A stretch of DNA of 64,000 nucleotides from Turnera subulata (Eukaryota > Streptophyta > Magnoliopsida > Malpighiales > Passifloraceae): assembly GCA_028386065.3 (NCBI GenBank), contig JAKUCV010005740.1:1-64000 (forward strand), in the 5' to 3' direction. The notes beneath the pieces were generated by a model, which ran no database searches, had not been told where the DNA came from, and worked only from the letters and a program-made list of their open reading frames with translations. A program made the position numbers and the translations under genes. Position 1 is the first letter of the stretch. The number at the start of each line of letters is the position of its first letter. Of the stretch, positions 23,479-35,408 are shown piece after piece.

Positions 23479-25337
23479 TCTTGTGTAACGACCCGGGTAA
23501 AATTTTTGTGATTTTTACCAAGCTGTTTTAACTTTTACTGTGGTAAATAAATTTTATCGTGGTTAATCGAAAATTTTACCGACCGAGTTAATTTCCGATA
23601 TAAATTTTTATCATTTTTACTACTCCATAGATGATTAATATTATTTCTACCATTATTATTTTCCAAACCAATAGTAATAATAATATTTTCATTATTATTT
23701 TGGACAGAATGCTTGTCATGCAAAAATAATAATTACTAATTATAGTTTTAAACGCCGTAATTCGAGGATTCTATCGGACCGAGCTTTTCCGAGAGTTTTT
23801 CCGGGAATAATCGAGCTTCGTTTCGATCACTAAGGGTACGCGATATTCTGGAGTTTCTTTCGATAACCGAGCCTCGGAATTTAATTCTGAGGGTTACTCT
23901 GGATTTCCGAGCCTCCTTTACAACTAATCGAGCCTCGGTTTTCAAAACTGGGACTTGAACAACGCTTAGGAAAATCAATCGGATTTTTCGAGCCCAAACT
24001 GTATTTTCGGACTCGGGACGGAAATCCGGACCGGCCAATCGTGGCTTGCCACGTGGCCATTCTTCTTTTCTTTTCTTTCCTTCTCTTCTTCTTTCTTTTC
24101 CTTCTTTTCTTTCTTTTCTCCTCTCCCCCACCGAGACCACCCGTGACCAACCGGCCCTCCCCATTTCCTTTTCTCCCCTGTCTTCTTTCCCCTTCCTTTT
24201 CTTTAATTTCTCTTCTCCTTCCCTGAAATCCACACACACACCATCCCTCCTCTCTACCTCTTCTTCGTCATCCATTCTTTTTTCCTTCCCCTGCCAACAC
24301 CATCCTTCCTCCTTCTTCTCTTTTTCTCACCCGGGAACACACCACCGCCCTCCATCCACTCCTCCTTCCTTCTCCATGTGGCGCTGACGCAGCCTCCACG
24401 ACCTACAGCTGTCGTCGCCCCACCTCGCCGTCCACTGCTATGAAACGTCGCCGCCTCTTCCTCCTTCTCCACTTTCCATCTCGTCGCGCCGACAGCAGAT
24501 GCGACCGCTGACCCCAGCAGAACCGCCGCCACAGTCGAGTCAAGCTCGACACCGCCAAGGCGAGGAACGACCGCCGATCCCCCTTCTTCCCCTTACCCGT
24601 CGCGATTAGCCGCTGCTCCTCTTCATCGCCGCCGTTCCTGCGTGGTTGTCGGTAAGACCCGACGGCGAGCTTGCCCCTCTTTCCTTTGACTGTTTCTTTT
24701 CTTCCTTTCCTTAAACCGATTAAGGTTTGGTTTGAACTAATCGGGTTAATTGTTTGGTTGTTGGGCCTTGTGCTTGGGCGTCGCCTTGGATGTGAGTTGA
24801 TTAACCGTTGGTTGATGGCATTGCTAATGTTGATATGGATATGGGATGGTTTGCTTTGGATTGTAGACTCGGTTGTATGGTGGAATACCAGCCATGGACG
24901 TTTTACCGTGGGTATGATGTGCCTATTGCTGGCAGGGATGTTGCCTTGCTGGAGGAACGGGATCGTTTTTCTACAAGTGAACAGTAGCCGAGATTGGTAA
25001 CGGTGAACAGTGCTTGGCCGGAATCCGGCGAGGTTCCGGCAGTCTCGGGAATTTTTCGGCAAACCCGGGAATGGAATTTTTGGGTAAAACTCGAGCCTTG
25101 GACCATCCATATGCATCCTTAACGAACCCGAACGATAACGGACCCGAACATTAAAACGATAATTAATGGAATGATTAATTAAGCTAATTAATATTAACCA
25201 ATGCTTTTATTTTATGCAATTTAATTTATGCTTTATTTATTTAACTTGTTTTTATTTATTTTATACTTTTTTATTATTTCATTTATGCTTTTACTTATTT
25301 TCTTTATGTATTTACTTATTTATGCTTAATTTTCCGA

Positions 25338-25660
25338 TTGGGCTATTAAAAAGGCCTATAGTATTTAAATTTCCAGTTTAATTTTATTTACGTTTACCTG
25401 GGCTCGTAAAAGGCCCATTGAATTTGATTCCCAGTTTAATTTATTTTTATTGGGCTAATTACAATAAAAGGCCCATAGTATTTAATTTAATTGTGTCATT
25501 AATTCGAAATTGTTTTATTATTTTCTCCGATGGACTAGACGCAAGTGAAGGTCCCCCGGACTTAATTGTTTAATTATGTTTTTAAATGAGTTAAAGAATA
25601 TTACGTTCTTAATACGTTTAATTACGGTTCCCCTGGGCTAAAATGATAATAGGCCCATAC
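25338..25660. repeat. Diverged TGGGCT...AGGCCCA hairpin repeats in the LTR
   Basis: Four blocks (from about 25338, 25390, 25459 and 25629) pair TGGGCT with AGGCCCA or AGGCCTA across 10-17 nt, each followed by TA-rich TTTAAT sequence. They look like an old tandem duplication. TGGGC/GGCCCA words are also known plant promoter elements. Confidence 0.6.
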
Positions 25661-27019
25661 CTTATTTTATTTATAAATTTTATTCTTATGTATATATACT
25701 ATCGATATTTTCGTTGGCTAAATAATATTATGCCATAATTTTATTATAGGTTACAATTATATATCTTTGGCTATACATATATATAAATAAGTAGCTAATG
25801 ATTTAGTATACGGATTATAAACAATATTGTTTTCAAATTTAACTACGTATTTATAAGTCTTTTATATATAACCCGTATAAAAATTATTTTATGACCAAGC
25901 TATGTCTTATTAAGTTGCCATAAATATTATGTTGATATAATAGCGATAATATTATTTGATTACTTATTGAAGACAATATTTTATTAAAGGTTATAATATT
26001 TCGACCACTAATTTTTGTTACCACTTACACTCTATCTAAAATTATCGGATATATATATATATATGTATATTTATAAATGTTTACTTATACTGTATTTCGA
26101 CTATAATGATTTCTTATCGATGATGATATTTTCTATTTAACGGTTTTATTATCGGATATATATATTATTCATATACCATTTGGACGTGTTTAACGTTACC
26201 ACTATTTTATAATCAATTCTTACTAAGCGTATATATGGTTACTACTATTATTACTACTTTATCGAGGATAAGTACTTATGAAATATTATTTACTTTGATA
26301 TGTTACAAAAATATAATTTATACGACTTATTTATGTATATACATGTTTTCTTGTCATAAGCGACCTAAGGGCCGGGATATCGGCTTGGACGCTCGGTTTC
26401 GGTTTTTGATTTAGATCAAATATACTTGATATAACCGCTGGATTTAGTTAATTGCCACCAAGTTGTTGAACTGTTTGGTAATAAGATAATTGTGGAGATA
26501 ATAAAATGAACAGATAAGCCGTCTAAATACTATTAAACCGCCATCATGCATAATCATTTTTGTTGTGCATTATAAGTGATTATTGTGTTCCTATATATAC
26601 ATATAGGGTATCGAGGTTTGACCGGATAGCAGTTTCAGAGACATATCAGGTGAGGATGGATAACCTTGGATATGTGCTCGTATTACTGTGTGTGTTTTTG
26701 TTGTTTGATTGAACTACTGAAATGATTATTGACTGTTATTTGACTGCTATGGAAATTGTTGATGTTGTTGATGGATTGTGTTTAGATTTGTGGATATTGA
26801 GTTGAGAATAATGTTGAACTGTTAACTGTGATTAATTGACGTTATGAGTCTGTTGTTGATTTGGAATTGAAATAATGGAAAGTTGGATAAATGAGGATAG
26901 AGTAATGGAAACTGGATTGAATTTGAGAAGATGATATAATTGTCACGTGAAAAGTAGTGGTACGACTAGATGGTTAGAGGCTAGTTATGTGGTGTCATGG
27001 CCAGTTTGGTTGGTTGTTG

Positions 27020-27125
27020 GGGATGTTGATCCCGGATGATGTTGTTATTGGGATGTTGATCCCGGATTTGTTGTGATTGGGATGTTGATCCCGGATTGGT
27101 TGTGATTGGGATGTTGATCCCGGAT
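27020..27125. repeat. Four tandem copies of GGGATGTTGATCCCGGAT
   Basis: Exact 18-bp units start at 27020, 27050, 27079 and 27108 (period 29-30 bp), separated by short TTGTGATT-like linkers. Each unit contains the inverted pair GGGAT/ATCCC around GTTG, so each could form a small hairpin. Confidence 0.92.
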
Positions 27126-28297
27126 TGTGTTTTGGCTGACATCCGGAATTAGTTAATAACTAGGTACGACCCTAGCTTGTCCAGTGACGTGGCCCGGAAG
27201 ATAAAATTGGTAAATAAAATAAACATTCTTTTGGTCTTGGCTCAGTTGTGTTTTAGTAGCATTCTTCTGTTGTGTTGTTTGTGTTTACTTCGAAAGTATT
27301 ATGGTTGACTGTATATCTCTGTTTATCCTTCGTCGGTGAGCACTTCGGACTCACCACTCGCCTGCGGGGTTTCATCCCGTAGGATGAGTTGTTTGTAGTG
27401 CAGGAACGTACGAGGCAAGCTACAGTGTACCCTCGGGCAGGACTCGGATCCATTAATTTGCATTTAGAGTTTTGCATATATTGTTTATAAGATTGTAAAT
27501 GCTTCCGCTGTGCTAATATTGTTATTGAGATTCCCAAAATCGGGTGTTATGATATTGACATTGGGCCGGATTTCTTGATGTATTTACTGTTTGTGCCACG
27601 TGTGGCATTGTTGATCGGTTATTACTGTTTGCTGGGTAAATTTAGGTCGGGGTGTTTCATCTTGCAGAGACGACGCGCGACCATAAATCTTTATAGATCC
27701 GGCTTGAACCTCGTCGGGCTGGCTCAAATTCGAGCCAGTCAGGCTTGTCCTTCTCCGACGACCCTTGTTCCTATTGGGTCCAGGGCGGCAGGGCGAAGGG
27801 AGGAGTAGGACTGGTCGGGAGCTTGTTGGTGGACAGTGGTGGTTGTTTGATTTGTTGGGTATATTTAATTCTCTTTTATTAATTAATAAATTGGTCAAAG
27901 TTTCTTTAAATTTTTAGTTCTAATGATTTTCCAAATTAATTACTAAATTATTTTGTTTCCAATTATAAATAATGATTAATTTCCTTTTTAAAATTTTTCA
28001 ACATTTTTCCCCAATAATTTTTAAAAATTAAATTTTTTATAAATCAGATTATTGGGTGGGACCCATAACTTTTTTTAGTTACTAATCTGACGTGTAATCC
28101 AAAAAGTGGAAAAAATAATTTTTTATTCAATAGCAGGTGGGTTCCACATCCGAAACCTGTTACTGCAGGTAATTGGACAACTCCACTCGGTTAAGCACAA
28201 GTTGAGGGATATAAATTACCCAATACTTTCTTTAGGGACAATAATGGTGAAAATAAAAAAGTTAAGGGACATTTTTATGCATTAAGCCGATGACTTC

Positions 28298-29290
28298 AGG
28301 TCCTGCCACAAGATACTTACAAGAAAGATTGCAATCCTACCAGAAATCATACATCATACATACTTGAGTTTACAAATATGACTGCTCTAGGATTTTATGC
28401 TATCCGAACAGATAATTACCGCAGAGAGCTCAAAAGAAAAATCCGGGTTGGCTGCCTTTATCCAAGATAATATCGAATACCTTTCCCAATCCTGAAAAAT
28501 TGCCTTGTTTCTACTCAACTAAATATTCCATGTAACATTGCAGAAGATAACCATCCATCCAATGCGAATCTTGGTAGATATAGCTAGATCCATCCACCGC
28601 ACAAAGAGATCCTCAACACAATATGATGAACATCAAACAACTCCCTACTAGCTACATAGTTTGCTCAAGAGACTCAGGTCTTCACATAGCAAACAAAAAG
28701 CATGCTCCCTTAATGATATTATTTATAAGTAGGATTAATTTTACTGGCACTCCATTATATAACAGCATCCACATAAAACACTCTATTTTTTTTAGGGGCA
28801 CATCTAAGCCATACCCACGGCTTAACAAAGCAAGAAATCTGACCATAATGAGAAATAACATAGCCAGACTTAACTGAAAAACCTACCATCCGAGCTTGCT
28901 GTCCATATCCACTTATCTTTCATACTCACCCTCAATTTTCACATCACTAGTTTCCTTTTAACTTCCACTAACTCCTCCTCTTCTCTAGAATGTATTCTTC
29001 TTCTCCAAAGTAACTTCCATTCCTAATTTTCATGAATTTTCTTCAAAACCTCATTAACCACATCATTTTGATTTATAGAAGTCGTGGAAAAAGATCCACC
29101 AGAGGCCCACCCTCCATCCTTCTATCCAACCAAAGCTTGCATGAAGCACCATTGTGCAACGTTAACTTCATATAATCCTTCATCCTCACTCTACTTTCCA
29201 CCATTTCCTCCTCTCCAGACCACAAGATATCTTTAGAATTTCAAGACAAATAGCTAAACATAATAAAAAATAAGATACAAAGAAAAACTA
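28298..29290 (-). pseudogene. LINE-2 ORF2 C-terminal tail
   Basis: Minus-strand frames give LFVRWMDLAISTKIRIGWM, WNI, LSRNKAIFQDWERY and SWIKAANPDFSFE. The pattern W.IW..RN..IF and the upstream degenerate zf-RVT region match the end of plant L1 ORF2. Stops interrupt it. It follows the end of ORF1 directly, without endonuclease or RT between. Confidence 0.65.
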
Positions 29291-29306
29291 ACCTGAGCAC
29301 CCATGT

Positions 29307-30694
29307 TTACAAGGTCGCTCTAGAGTCCACCCAATCTGCTCCCTCTTTCTCCACCAAGCTCTCCATTTGCTTCTCCACCTCTTCTGCACTTCCAACTATC
29401 TCAAGACCAAGCTCGCTTCCAACAACCAAGGTTTTGTCGACCTCCTCCGCTTTGAAAGAGACCAGTGAACATGGCATAACATTGGCTCTTCTATTACCCA
29501 TAGCTATGTCGCTATCCTGGGTAGTACTATCACCTGAACGTAAAGATCGCAATCCTCCACCATTAGATATTTTCTTGATCTTCTTCAACTTCCCTCCACG
29601 TCCCAGGCGCGCACACCTATTCATCTTGGCTCTTTCCAGAAGAGGCCTAAAGTGTATCGAGAGCTTTTAATGATATTTCCACGCCCTCATGAAGGACCAC
29701 AATCGCATCTTCCCCACTATTCCCTGAGCCCTTCAACCCCAAAGCCCCATTAGACGGATCAATCGAACTAGTTCCCACCCCATCAGCAGTAGGCTTCCCT
29801 GAGAGGCCCAACTCCTCACCTTTTATCACATGTGCATCACAACCTCCCTCGAAAGGCCCAGCCTGTCCAATGATCTTAGGAGCCAATAAGGTGTTGTGTA
29901 TATCATGCCTCTGATTCTCATTTATCACCATCTTCCTCGAGTCAAGGGCTCTATCTAAAGAATGTGCCTATTGTCTTTTCAAAACCCCATGTAACCTCTC
30001 ACCATCGAAACCCTCAAACCTCAAACATCTCGCATTCGTCTGACCAATAACATTCAAATTTTCTATTGCCTCTATCCCTAGCACACCCTTTCCTTTCTCC
30101 AATTTTTGATTATGTCTAAAATTCCAGAAGGGTCCTGAGACTTTCGGGATGCCTCACCATGGTCCTCATTCTTTCTCCGATCACCAGCCGACCGAGGAGT
30201 AAAGATTTTCGATAAGGAATTGCAACTGTTAACATCTGATGAAAGAACCTTTGCTTTCTCAAACGCATAACCTTAAAAAAAATCACACTTCCTGACCACA
30301 AGTAAGGTGGTTGTGCTTCAATGACCGATATTACATAAATATTGTTGGATATCATCACCTTAAAAGATTATGCAATCGGGTTCTAGTATGTGGTTATGAT
30401 CTGAACTTTGGCCACCTCCAGATTATTTCAAGATTCCTAATCATTATGCAATTTGATAAATCTACTAAAGCAGTCTACGATCTGACCAAAAAACTCAGCA
30501 CACCAAGCCTGTGGAGGCACTCCATAAATATTGAGACAACACTTTATTGCACAATCTCCCTTCTTCCACTCTTTCAAAAGCATAAAACACTTGTCTTCCT
30601 ATGCATCCTTATGTTTCAAGCAGGCAATCATTGCCTCCCTTAATGCAAAGGATAATAGAGAATAATTCCCCCAAGTTGCTTGACCTTCACCGTT
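29307..30694 (-). pseudogene. LINE-2 ORF1, C-terminal half
   Basis: From 30694 the minus strand reads TTVKVKQLGG, ALREAMIACLKHKDA, NIYGVPPQAWCAEFFGQIVD and FSRFIKL, typical of the middle of plant L1 ORF1. It continues in Pro/Ser/Gly-rich frames (29931-29647) and ends at 29307 in an Asp/Glu-rich tail after a basic GKLKKIKKISNGG motif. The upstream part of the same frame resumes beyond the Copia composite at 35589, in register (GLGLVID / TTVKVK). Confidence 0.78.
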
Positions 30695-30699
30695 GTATC

Positions 30700-30889
30700 T
30701 ATTAGGTGATAAGGATGTATTCATTATCAAATAGATGTTTCTGTTAGTTATCAGTTAGTTATAGCTTAGAACCCATGTGTCTTGTGATGTATAGAATACT
30801 TGTATCTATAGGATTCCTGTAACACCAGTGCAACATATATATACTCATCAGGATGACCATATTTGGTATCCTGAATTCATTCTGTCTGA
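30700..30889 (+). repeat. Copia LTR, left end of composite
   Basis: TATTAGGTGATAAGG start, about 190 bp. It is followed by TAGTAGCGGAGCAGG (30890-30904), a slightly diverged PBS. It is nearly identical to 33407-33595 and to the inverted 35409-35583. Confidence 0.88.
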
Positions 30890-31020
30890 TAGTAGCGGAG
30901 CAGGTGTTCACTCTTTGTGTTTGACATAATCTCTTCCTTTTCTTTTTCTGTTTGTAATCATGTCCTCTTCTCCTTCTCTTTTTCCTCAATTCTTTTTCCA
31001 AATTTTGTTGGGTTTTTCCG

Positions 31021-31689
31021 TTGCAATACAGACATGAAGTTTTCACCAAATTTAAAGCTCTTCACGCAAAAATTTGCACTCAATTTAATCTGTCCATTCG
31101 ATCTCTTCATAGTGATGGTGGGGGTGAGTTCTGTAATAAGGATTTTGATGCTTACCTTCGCCATCATGGCATTGTTTGCCGTATTTCGTGTCCATACAGT
31201 CATCCTCAAAACGGGATGGCTGAACGTAAGCACCGCACTTTGCTCAATTCAATTCGCTCTATACTTTTCCAAGCACATCTCCCTCCTTCATTTTGGGTAG
31301 AAGCCCTACACTATGCCAATTATGTTCAGAATAGACTTCCCCACGTTAACTTGAATTGGCAGAGTCCATATTCTCTTTTATACGGTCGGCCACCTCGCTT
31401 TGATCAGCTTAAGGTGTTTGGTTGTGGTTGCTATCCTCTTTACATGAGTCCAGCACATCACAAATTGGCCCCTCGTACTTATCAACATGTATTTCTGGGC
31501 TTCTCATCTTGTCATAAGGGTTATCGGTGTTATCATATTCTCTCTCGCAAAGTCATCATTTCACACAATGTTGTGTTTGATGAGGAGTCTTTTACATACA
31601 AACCTATCTCCACACTAACACCCGCATCGGTCCCACTAACCTTTGATCCTACAGCCGTCTTTACCTTACCCAATCTTCTCCTAATATGA
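31021..31689 (+). pseudogene. Copia integrase fragment, copy 1
   Basis: Reads KFKALHAKICTQFNLSIRSL, SDGGGEFCNKDFD, HPQNGMAERKHRTLLNSIRS and FWVEALHYANYVQNRLP, i.e. the second catalytic Asp and the catalytic Glu region of a Copia rve domain and its C-terminal extension. It lacks the N-terminal zinc finger, because the leader is fused directly to the middle of integrase at about 31005. Copy 2 follows at 31755. Confidence 0.88.
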
Positions 31690-31754
31690 TTGACACGCAC
31701 GAGTCTTTTCCATAACAATCTCTTCCTCCACTTACTTCATCTTCACAACCAGGT

Positions 31755-32860
31755 AAGTTTTCACCAAATTTAAAGCTCTTCAAGTAGAAATTCACACTCA
31801 ATTTAATCTGTCCATTCAATCTCTTCATAGTGATGGTGGGGGTGAGTTTTGTAATAAGGATTTTGATGCTTACCTTCATCATCATGGCATTGTTCGCCGT
31901 ATTTTGTGTCCACACATTCATCCTCAAAACGGGATGGCTGAACGCAAGTATCGCACTTTGCTCAATTCAATTCGGTCTATACTTTTCCAAGCACATCTCC
32001 CTCCTTCATTTTGGGTAGAAGCCCTACACTATGCCAATTATGTTCAGAATAGACTTCCCCACGTTAACTTGAATTGGCAGAGTCCATATTCTCTTTTATA
32101 TAGTCGGCCACCTCGCTTTGATCAGCTAAAGGTATTTGGTTGTAGTTGCTATCCTCTTTACATGAGTCCAGCACATCACAAATTGGCCCCTCGTACTGAT
32201 CAACATGTATTTCTGGGCCTCTCATCTTGTCATAAGGGTAATCATATTCTCTCTCGCAAAGTCATCATTTCACGGAATGTTGTGTTTGATGAGGAGTCTT
32301 TTCCATACAAACCTATCTCCACACCAACACCCGCATCGGTCCTACTTACCTTTGATCCTACAGCCGTCTTTACCTTACCTAGTGTTTTAGTTCCATCAAC
32401 ACAATCTTCTCCTAATATGATTGACACACACGAGTCCTTTCCATCACAATCTCTTCCTCCACTTACTTCATCTTCACAACCAGCTATGCACTCCACCCAC
32501 CCTTCTGAAAACTCTGCACCTACCCTTACTCCTTCTTTATCCTTTTCTCCACATCCGACACCTGCCCCAGACACCTCTATACCATCTCCTATAACACAAA
32601 CAACATCTTCCTCTCCTCCTGTTCCACAACAACTGACACATCCCATGACCACTCGACTTCGAGATGGTGTAAGAAAACCAAACCCAAAATACGCTTTACT
32701 GGCCTCTACTTCTGACCCCGAACCACGCACCTATGCTCAAGCTTCAAAGAGTGAACATTGGCGTCATGCAATGACGGATGAGTATCAGGCACTTGTTAAA
32801 AATCACACATGGACTCTAGTACCTCCATCTTCTTCTAAGGATGTATTCATTATCAAATAG
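31755..32860 (+). pseudogene. Copia integrase copy 2, linker and start of RT
   Basis: Repeats copy 1 with a 718-bp offset, with one in-frame stop near its start. It then continues through a Pro/Ser/Thr-rich linker to RLRDGVRKPNPKYAL, MTDEYQALVKNHTWTLVPP, the first residues of Copia RT. The frame runs straight into the LTR fragment at 32836, which removes the rest of RT. Confidence 0.88.
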
Positions 32861-33406
32861 ATGTTTCTATTAGTTATCAGTGAGTTATAGCTTAGAACCT
32901 CTGTGTCTTGTGATGTATAGAATACTTGTATCTATAGGATTCCTGTAACACTAGTGCAACATATATATACTCATCAGGATCTCTCCCATCCGATCCTTTT
33001 CTGGCTGCCTCTAAACCGACTGCCCCTCCTGTCCCCAACCCTCTTTTTGCTCTTTGGCACCAGGTTGATAGCACACTCGTCACCTGGATATACGCCACTA
33101 TCAATGTAGATCTTTTAAAACACATCGTTCGCCCAGGCTCTTATCCCACAGCGAGAGAGGTATGGTTAACGGTTGAACAACTCTTCCATGATCATGTCTA
33201 GGCCCGATACATGGAATATCGGTCTGCTTTTGTCAATTCCAAAAAGGGAACTCAGTCTATGGCTAATTATATTTAGTCCATTCGTAGCATTGCCGATAAT
33301 CTAGAGTCTATTGGTCGTCAGTTGAGTGATGATGATATAGTTATGCAAATTCTTGATGGTCTTCCTGATGAGTATGGTAATATAGTCACTCTTTTAATTT
33401 CCAAAT
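32836..33406 (+). pseudogene. LTR fragment fused to a Copia gag fragment
   Basis: 32836-32982 is the LTR without its first ~11 and last ~35 bp. It is fused at CATCAGGAT to gag sequence (FALWHQVDSTLVTWIYATIN, AREVWLTVEQLFHD, MEYRSAFVNSKKGTQSM, MQILDGLPDEYG), with stops at two positions. The gag is cut at CCAAAT exactly where the next LTR's U3 end begins. Confidence 0.82.
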
Positions 33407-33595
33407 TATTAGGTGATAAGGATGTATTCATTATCAGATAGATGTTTCTGTTAGTTATCAATTAGTTATAGCTTAGAACCCTTGTGTCTTGTGATGTATA
33501 GAATACTTGTATCTATAGGATTCCTGTAACACCAGTGCAACATATATATACTCATCAGGATGACCATATTCGATATCCTGAATTCATTCTGTTCA
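33407..33595 (+). repeat. Copia LTR followed by intact PBS
   Basis: TATTAGGTGATAAGG...TTCTGTTCA, then TGGTAGCGGAGCAGG (33596-33610) as PBS. It sits head-on against the truncated gag of the preceding fragment without a second LTR end. Confidence 0.88.
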
Positions 33596-33665
33596 TGGTA
33601 GCGGAGCAGGTGTTCACTCTTTGTGTTTGACATAATCTCTTCCTTTTCTTTTTCTGTTTGCAATC

Positions 33666-34563
33666 ATGTCCTCTTCTCCTTCTCTTGTTTTCGGCTCTTC
33701 TTCTTCTTCTTCTTCCTCTTCTGTTCGTATTGCACCCGCTTCTGTCACCTCTACTCATTCCGTTCTGAGTGTGAGTAACATTAGGAACTATGTTCCAGCC
33801 AGGCTAGATTTTAGCAATTTTCTAGTATGGCAGAGTCTTATCTGTGCTGTATTTCAATCACATCAGGTTCTTGATCATATTGATTGAATAGGTCACCCTC
33901 CCGATCCTTTTTCTTGCCGCCTATGAACCGACTACCCCTCCTGTCCCCAACCCTCTTTTTGCTCTTTGGCACCAGGTTGATAGCACACTCGTCACCTGGA
34001 TATACGCCACTATCAATGCAAATCTTTCAAAACACATCGTTTGCCCAGAATCTTATCCCACAGCGAGAGAGGTATGGTTAACGGTTGAACAACTCTTCCA
34101 TGATCATGTCCAGGCCCGATACATGGAATATCGGTCATCTTTTGTCAATTCCAAAAAGGGAACTCAGTCTATGCCTGATTATATTCAGTCCATTTGTAGC
34201 ATTGCCGATAATCTAGAGTTTATTGGTCGTTGGTTGAGTGATGATGATATAGTTATGCAAATCCTTGATGGTCTTCCTGATGAGTATGGTGATATAGTCA
34301 CTCTTTTAACTTCCAAATCTCCTCTTCCCAGTTTTCTAGAATTGCGTTCACTTTTGCTTGCTCAGGAGACGCGTAAAACCAAGTCTGTCTCTACCGTTAA
34401 CTCTTCTTTGAGCACCGAGTCTTCTCAGGCTTTGTTCACTCAGAGCAAAGGCCGTGGCGGTAGGGGTGGTCGAAGGGGTCGCGGTGGTGGTGGTCGAGGC
34501 TACTTTTCTCCTCGTCCTCCATACAACCAATGGCAGCAGCCTAATTCTTCTCTTCGGCCCCAA
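33666..34563 (+). pseudogene. Copia gag (UBN2 type), decayed
   Basis: Starts MSSSPSLVFGSSSS. It contains LSVSNIRNYVPARLDFSNFL and LVWQSLICAVFQSHQVLDHI, then a stop and a frameshift near 33886. It resumes as FALWHQVDSTLVTW, MEYRSSFVNSKKGTQSM and QILDGLPDEYGDIVTLL, and ends in a Gly/Arg-rich RGGRGGRRGRGG stretch before a stop at 34564. Gag forms the particle that packages element RNA. Confidence 0.88.
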
Positions 34564-35400
34564 TAGCAGTTTGCACCACGACCATCCCACTCTTCTTCCT
34601 CTTTCAATTTTACTCCTCGCCCGTACTCTTCACCTCACTCGGGTTCTTCTCGTCCTTCTTCCTCTTTGTTAGGTCCCTCTCCTGTTCAATGTCAGATTTG
34701 TGATGAGTTTAATCACACGGCAAAGTATTGTTCTCAGCGGTCTTATGCTGGTCTTCATGAACAACAATCTGGTCCCATACGGTGTGCTGATACCGGTGTG
34801 ACTAGCCACATGACAAACTCAACGACGAGTCTTGATTCCTTTAAGGAATATAGTGGTACTGATTCGGTTCAAGTGGGTGATGGTACGTGTTTGCACATCA
34901 CACACACTGGCACCAAGATTTTTCGCATTGGTCGTTTTTTGTTTCATTTACTGCATGTTTTGGTTGTTCCAAGTCTCACTAAAAAACTTATTTCTATCAA
35001 ACGCTTTGCGATTGATAATGCGTGTTCCTGTTATACAGCAGTTTGCATCTCAATTTCCTTCATTGTGTTCTCATTTGAATAAGACTGACTTTTGTCATGT
35101 CTGTCAACTAGGAAAGTTGACTCAGTTACCTTATCCTAGGTCTTTAGAGTCTAGTGTAGGTTTATTTCATGTACTTCATTGCGATGTATGGACTTCTCCA
35201 GTTCCTTCTCTTAGTGGATTCAAGTATTACGTTCTTTTCCTCGATTCTTTTTCCAAATTTTGTTGGGTTTTTCCGTTGCAATACAAACATGAAGTTTTCA
35301 CCAAATTTAAAGCTCTTCACGCAGAAATTCGCACTCAATTTAATATGCCCATTCGATCTCTTCATAGCGATGGTGGGGGTGAGTTTTGTAATAAGGATTT
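34564..35400 (+). pseudogene. Copia zinc knuckle, protease, and integrase N-terminal part
   Basis: 34690-34735 encodes an intact CX2CX4HX4C knuckle (CQICDEFNHTAKYC). A protease with DTG (ADTGVTSHMTN) follows, then after a deletion/frameshift the integrase zinc-binding end (FCHVCQLGKLTQLPYP) and catalytic region (HCDVWTSPVPS, SDGGGEFCNKDFD). The frame stops where the inverted LTR begins at 35409. Confidence 0.85.
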
Positions 35401-35408
35401 CGATCTCA

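Larger units (their letters stand above)
23484..27659. mobile_element. 4.2-kb solo LTR inside the MULE
   Basis: Begins TGTAACGACCCGGGTAAAA and ends GGTCGGGGTGTTTCA. The tips are partly inverted copies (TGTAACGACCC / TGAAACACCCCGACC). A perfect 5-bp TSD TCTTG lies at 23479-23483 and 27660-27664. The end sequences occur only once inside, and no PBS, polypurine tract, gag or pol is visible, so it is a solo LTR. Contents: CT-rich then GC-rich block (24050-24660), AT-rich block with TGGGCT...AGGCCCA pairs (25338-25660), and an 18-bp palindromic repeat (27020-27125). The window's first 199 bp are the end of a second copy. Confidence 0.88.
22481..28288. mobile_element. Non-autonomous MULE, Pack-MULE candidate, split by a solo LTR
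   Basis: Termini GGGTTAATGCATAAAAAT and its inverted partner ending ATGCATTAAGCC are extended by inverted arms of about 190 bp (22481-22670 versus 28100-28288). The arms share CTGCAGTAACAGGTTT and ACTCGGTTAG/CACTCGG blocks. A perfect 9-bp TSD GATGACTTC lies at 22472-22480 and 28289-28297, the Mutator hallmark. With the nested LTR and its TSD copy removed, the element is about 1.63 kb. It has no transposase and a GC-rich core (23095-23478 plus 27665-27840) unlike its AT-rich arms. Confidence 0.9.

Noticed and set aside
23748..24275. 175-codon Lys/Glu/Arg-rich minus-strand frame
   Set aside because: It arises from the CT-rich tract of the LTR; composition alone explains it.
24403..25116. 237-codon minus-strand open frame
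   Set aside because: It spans the GC-rich part of the solo LTR, is basic and low-complexity, has no recognisable domain and lies inside a defined LTR.
27020..27125. Regular repeats at 29-30 bp spacing resembling a CRISPR array
   Set aside because: Linkers between units are near-identical TTGTGATT-like sequence, not diverse spacers, and the setting is a plant LTR.
32242..32730. 162-codon minus-strand open frame
   Set aside because: It is antisense to the Copia integrase-RT linker; Gly/Val-rich shadow.
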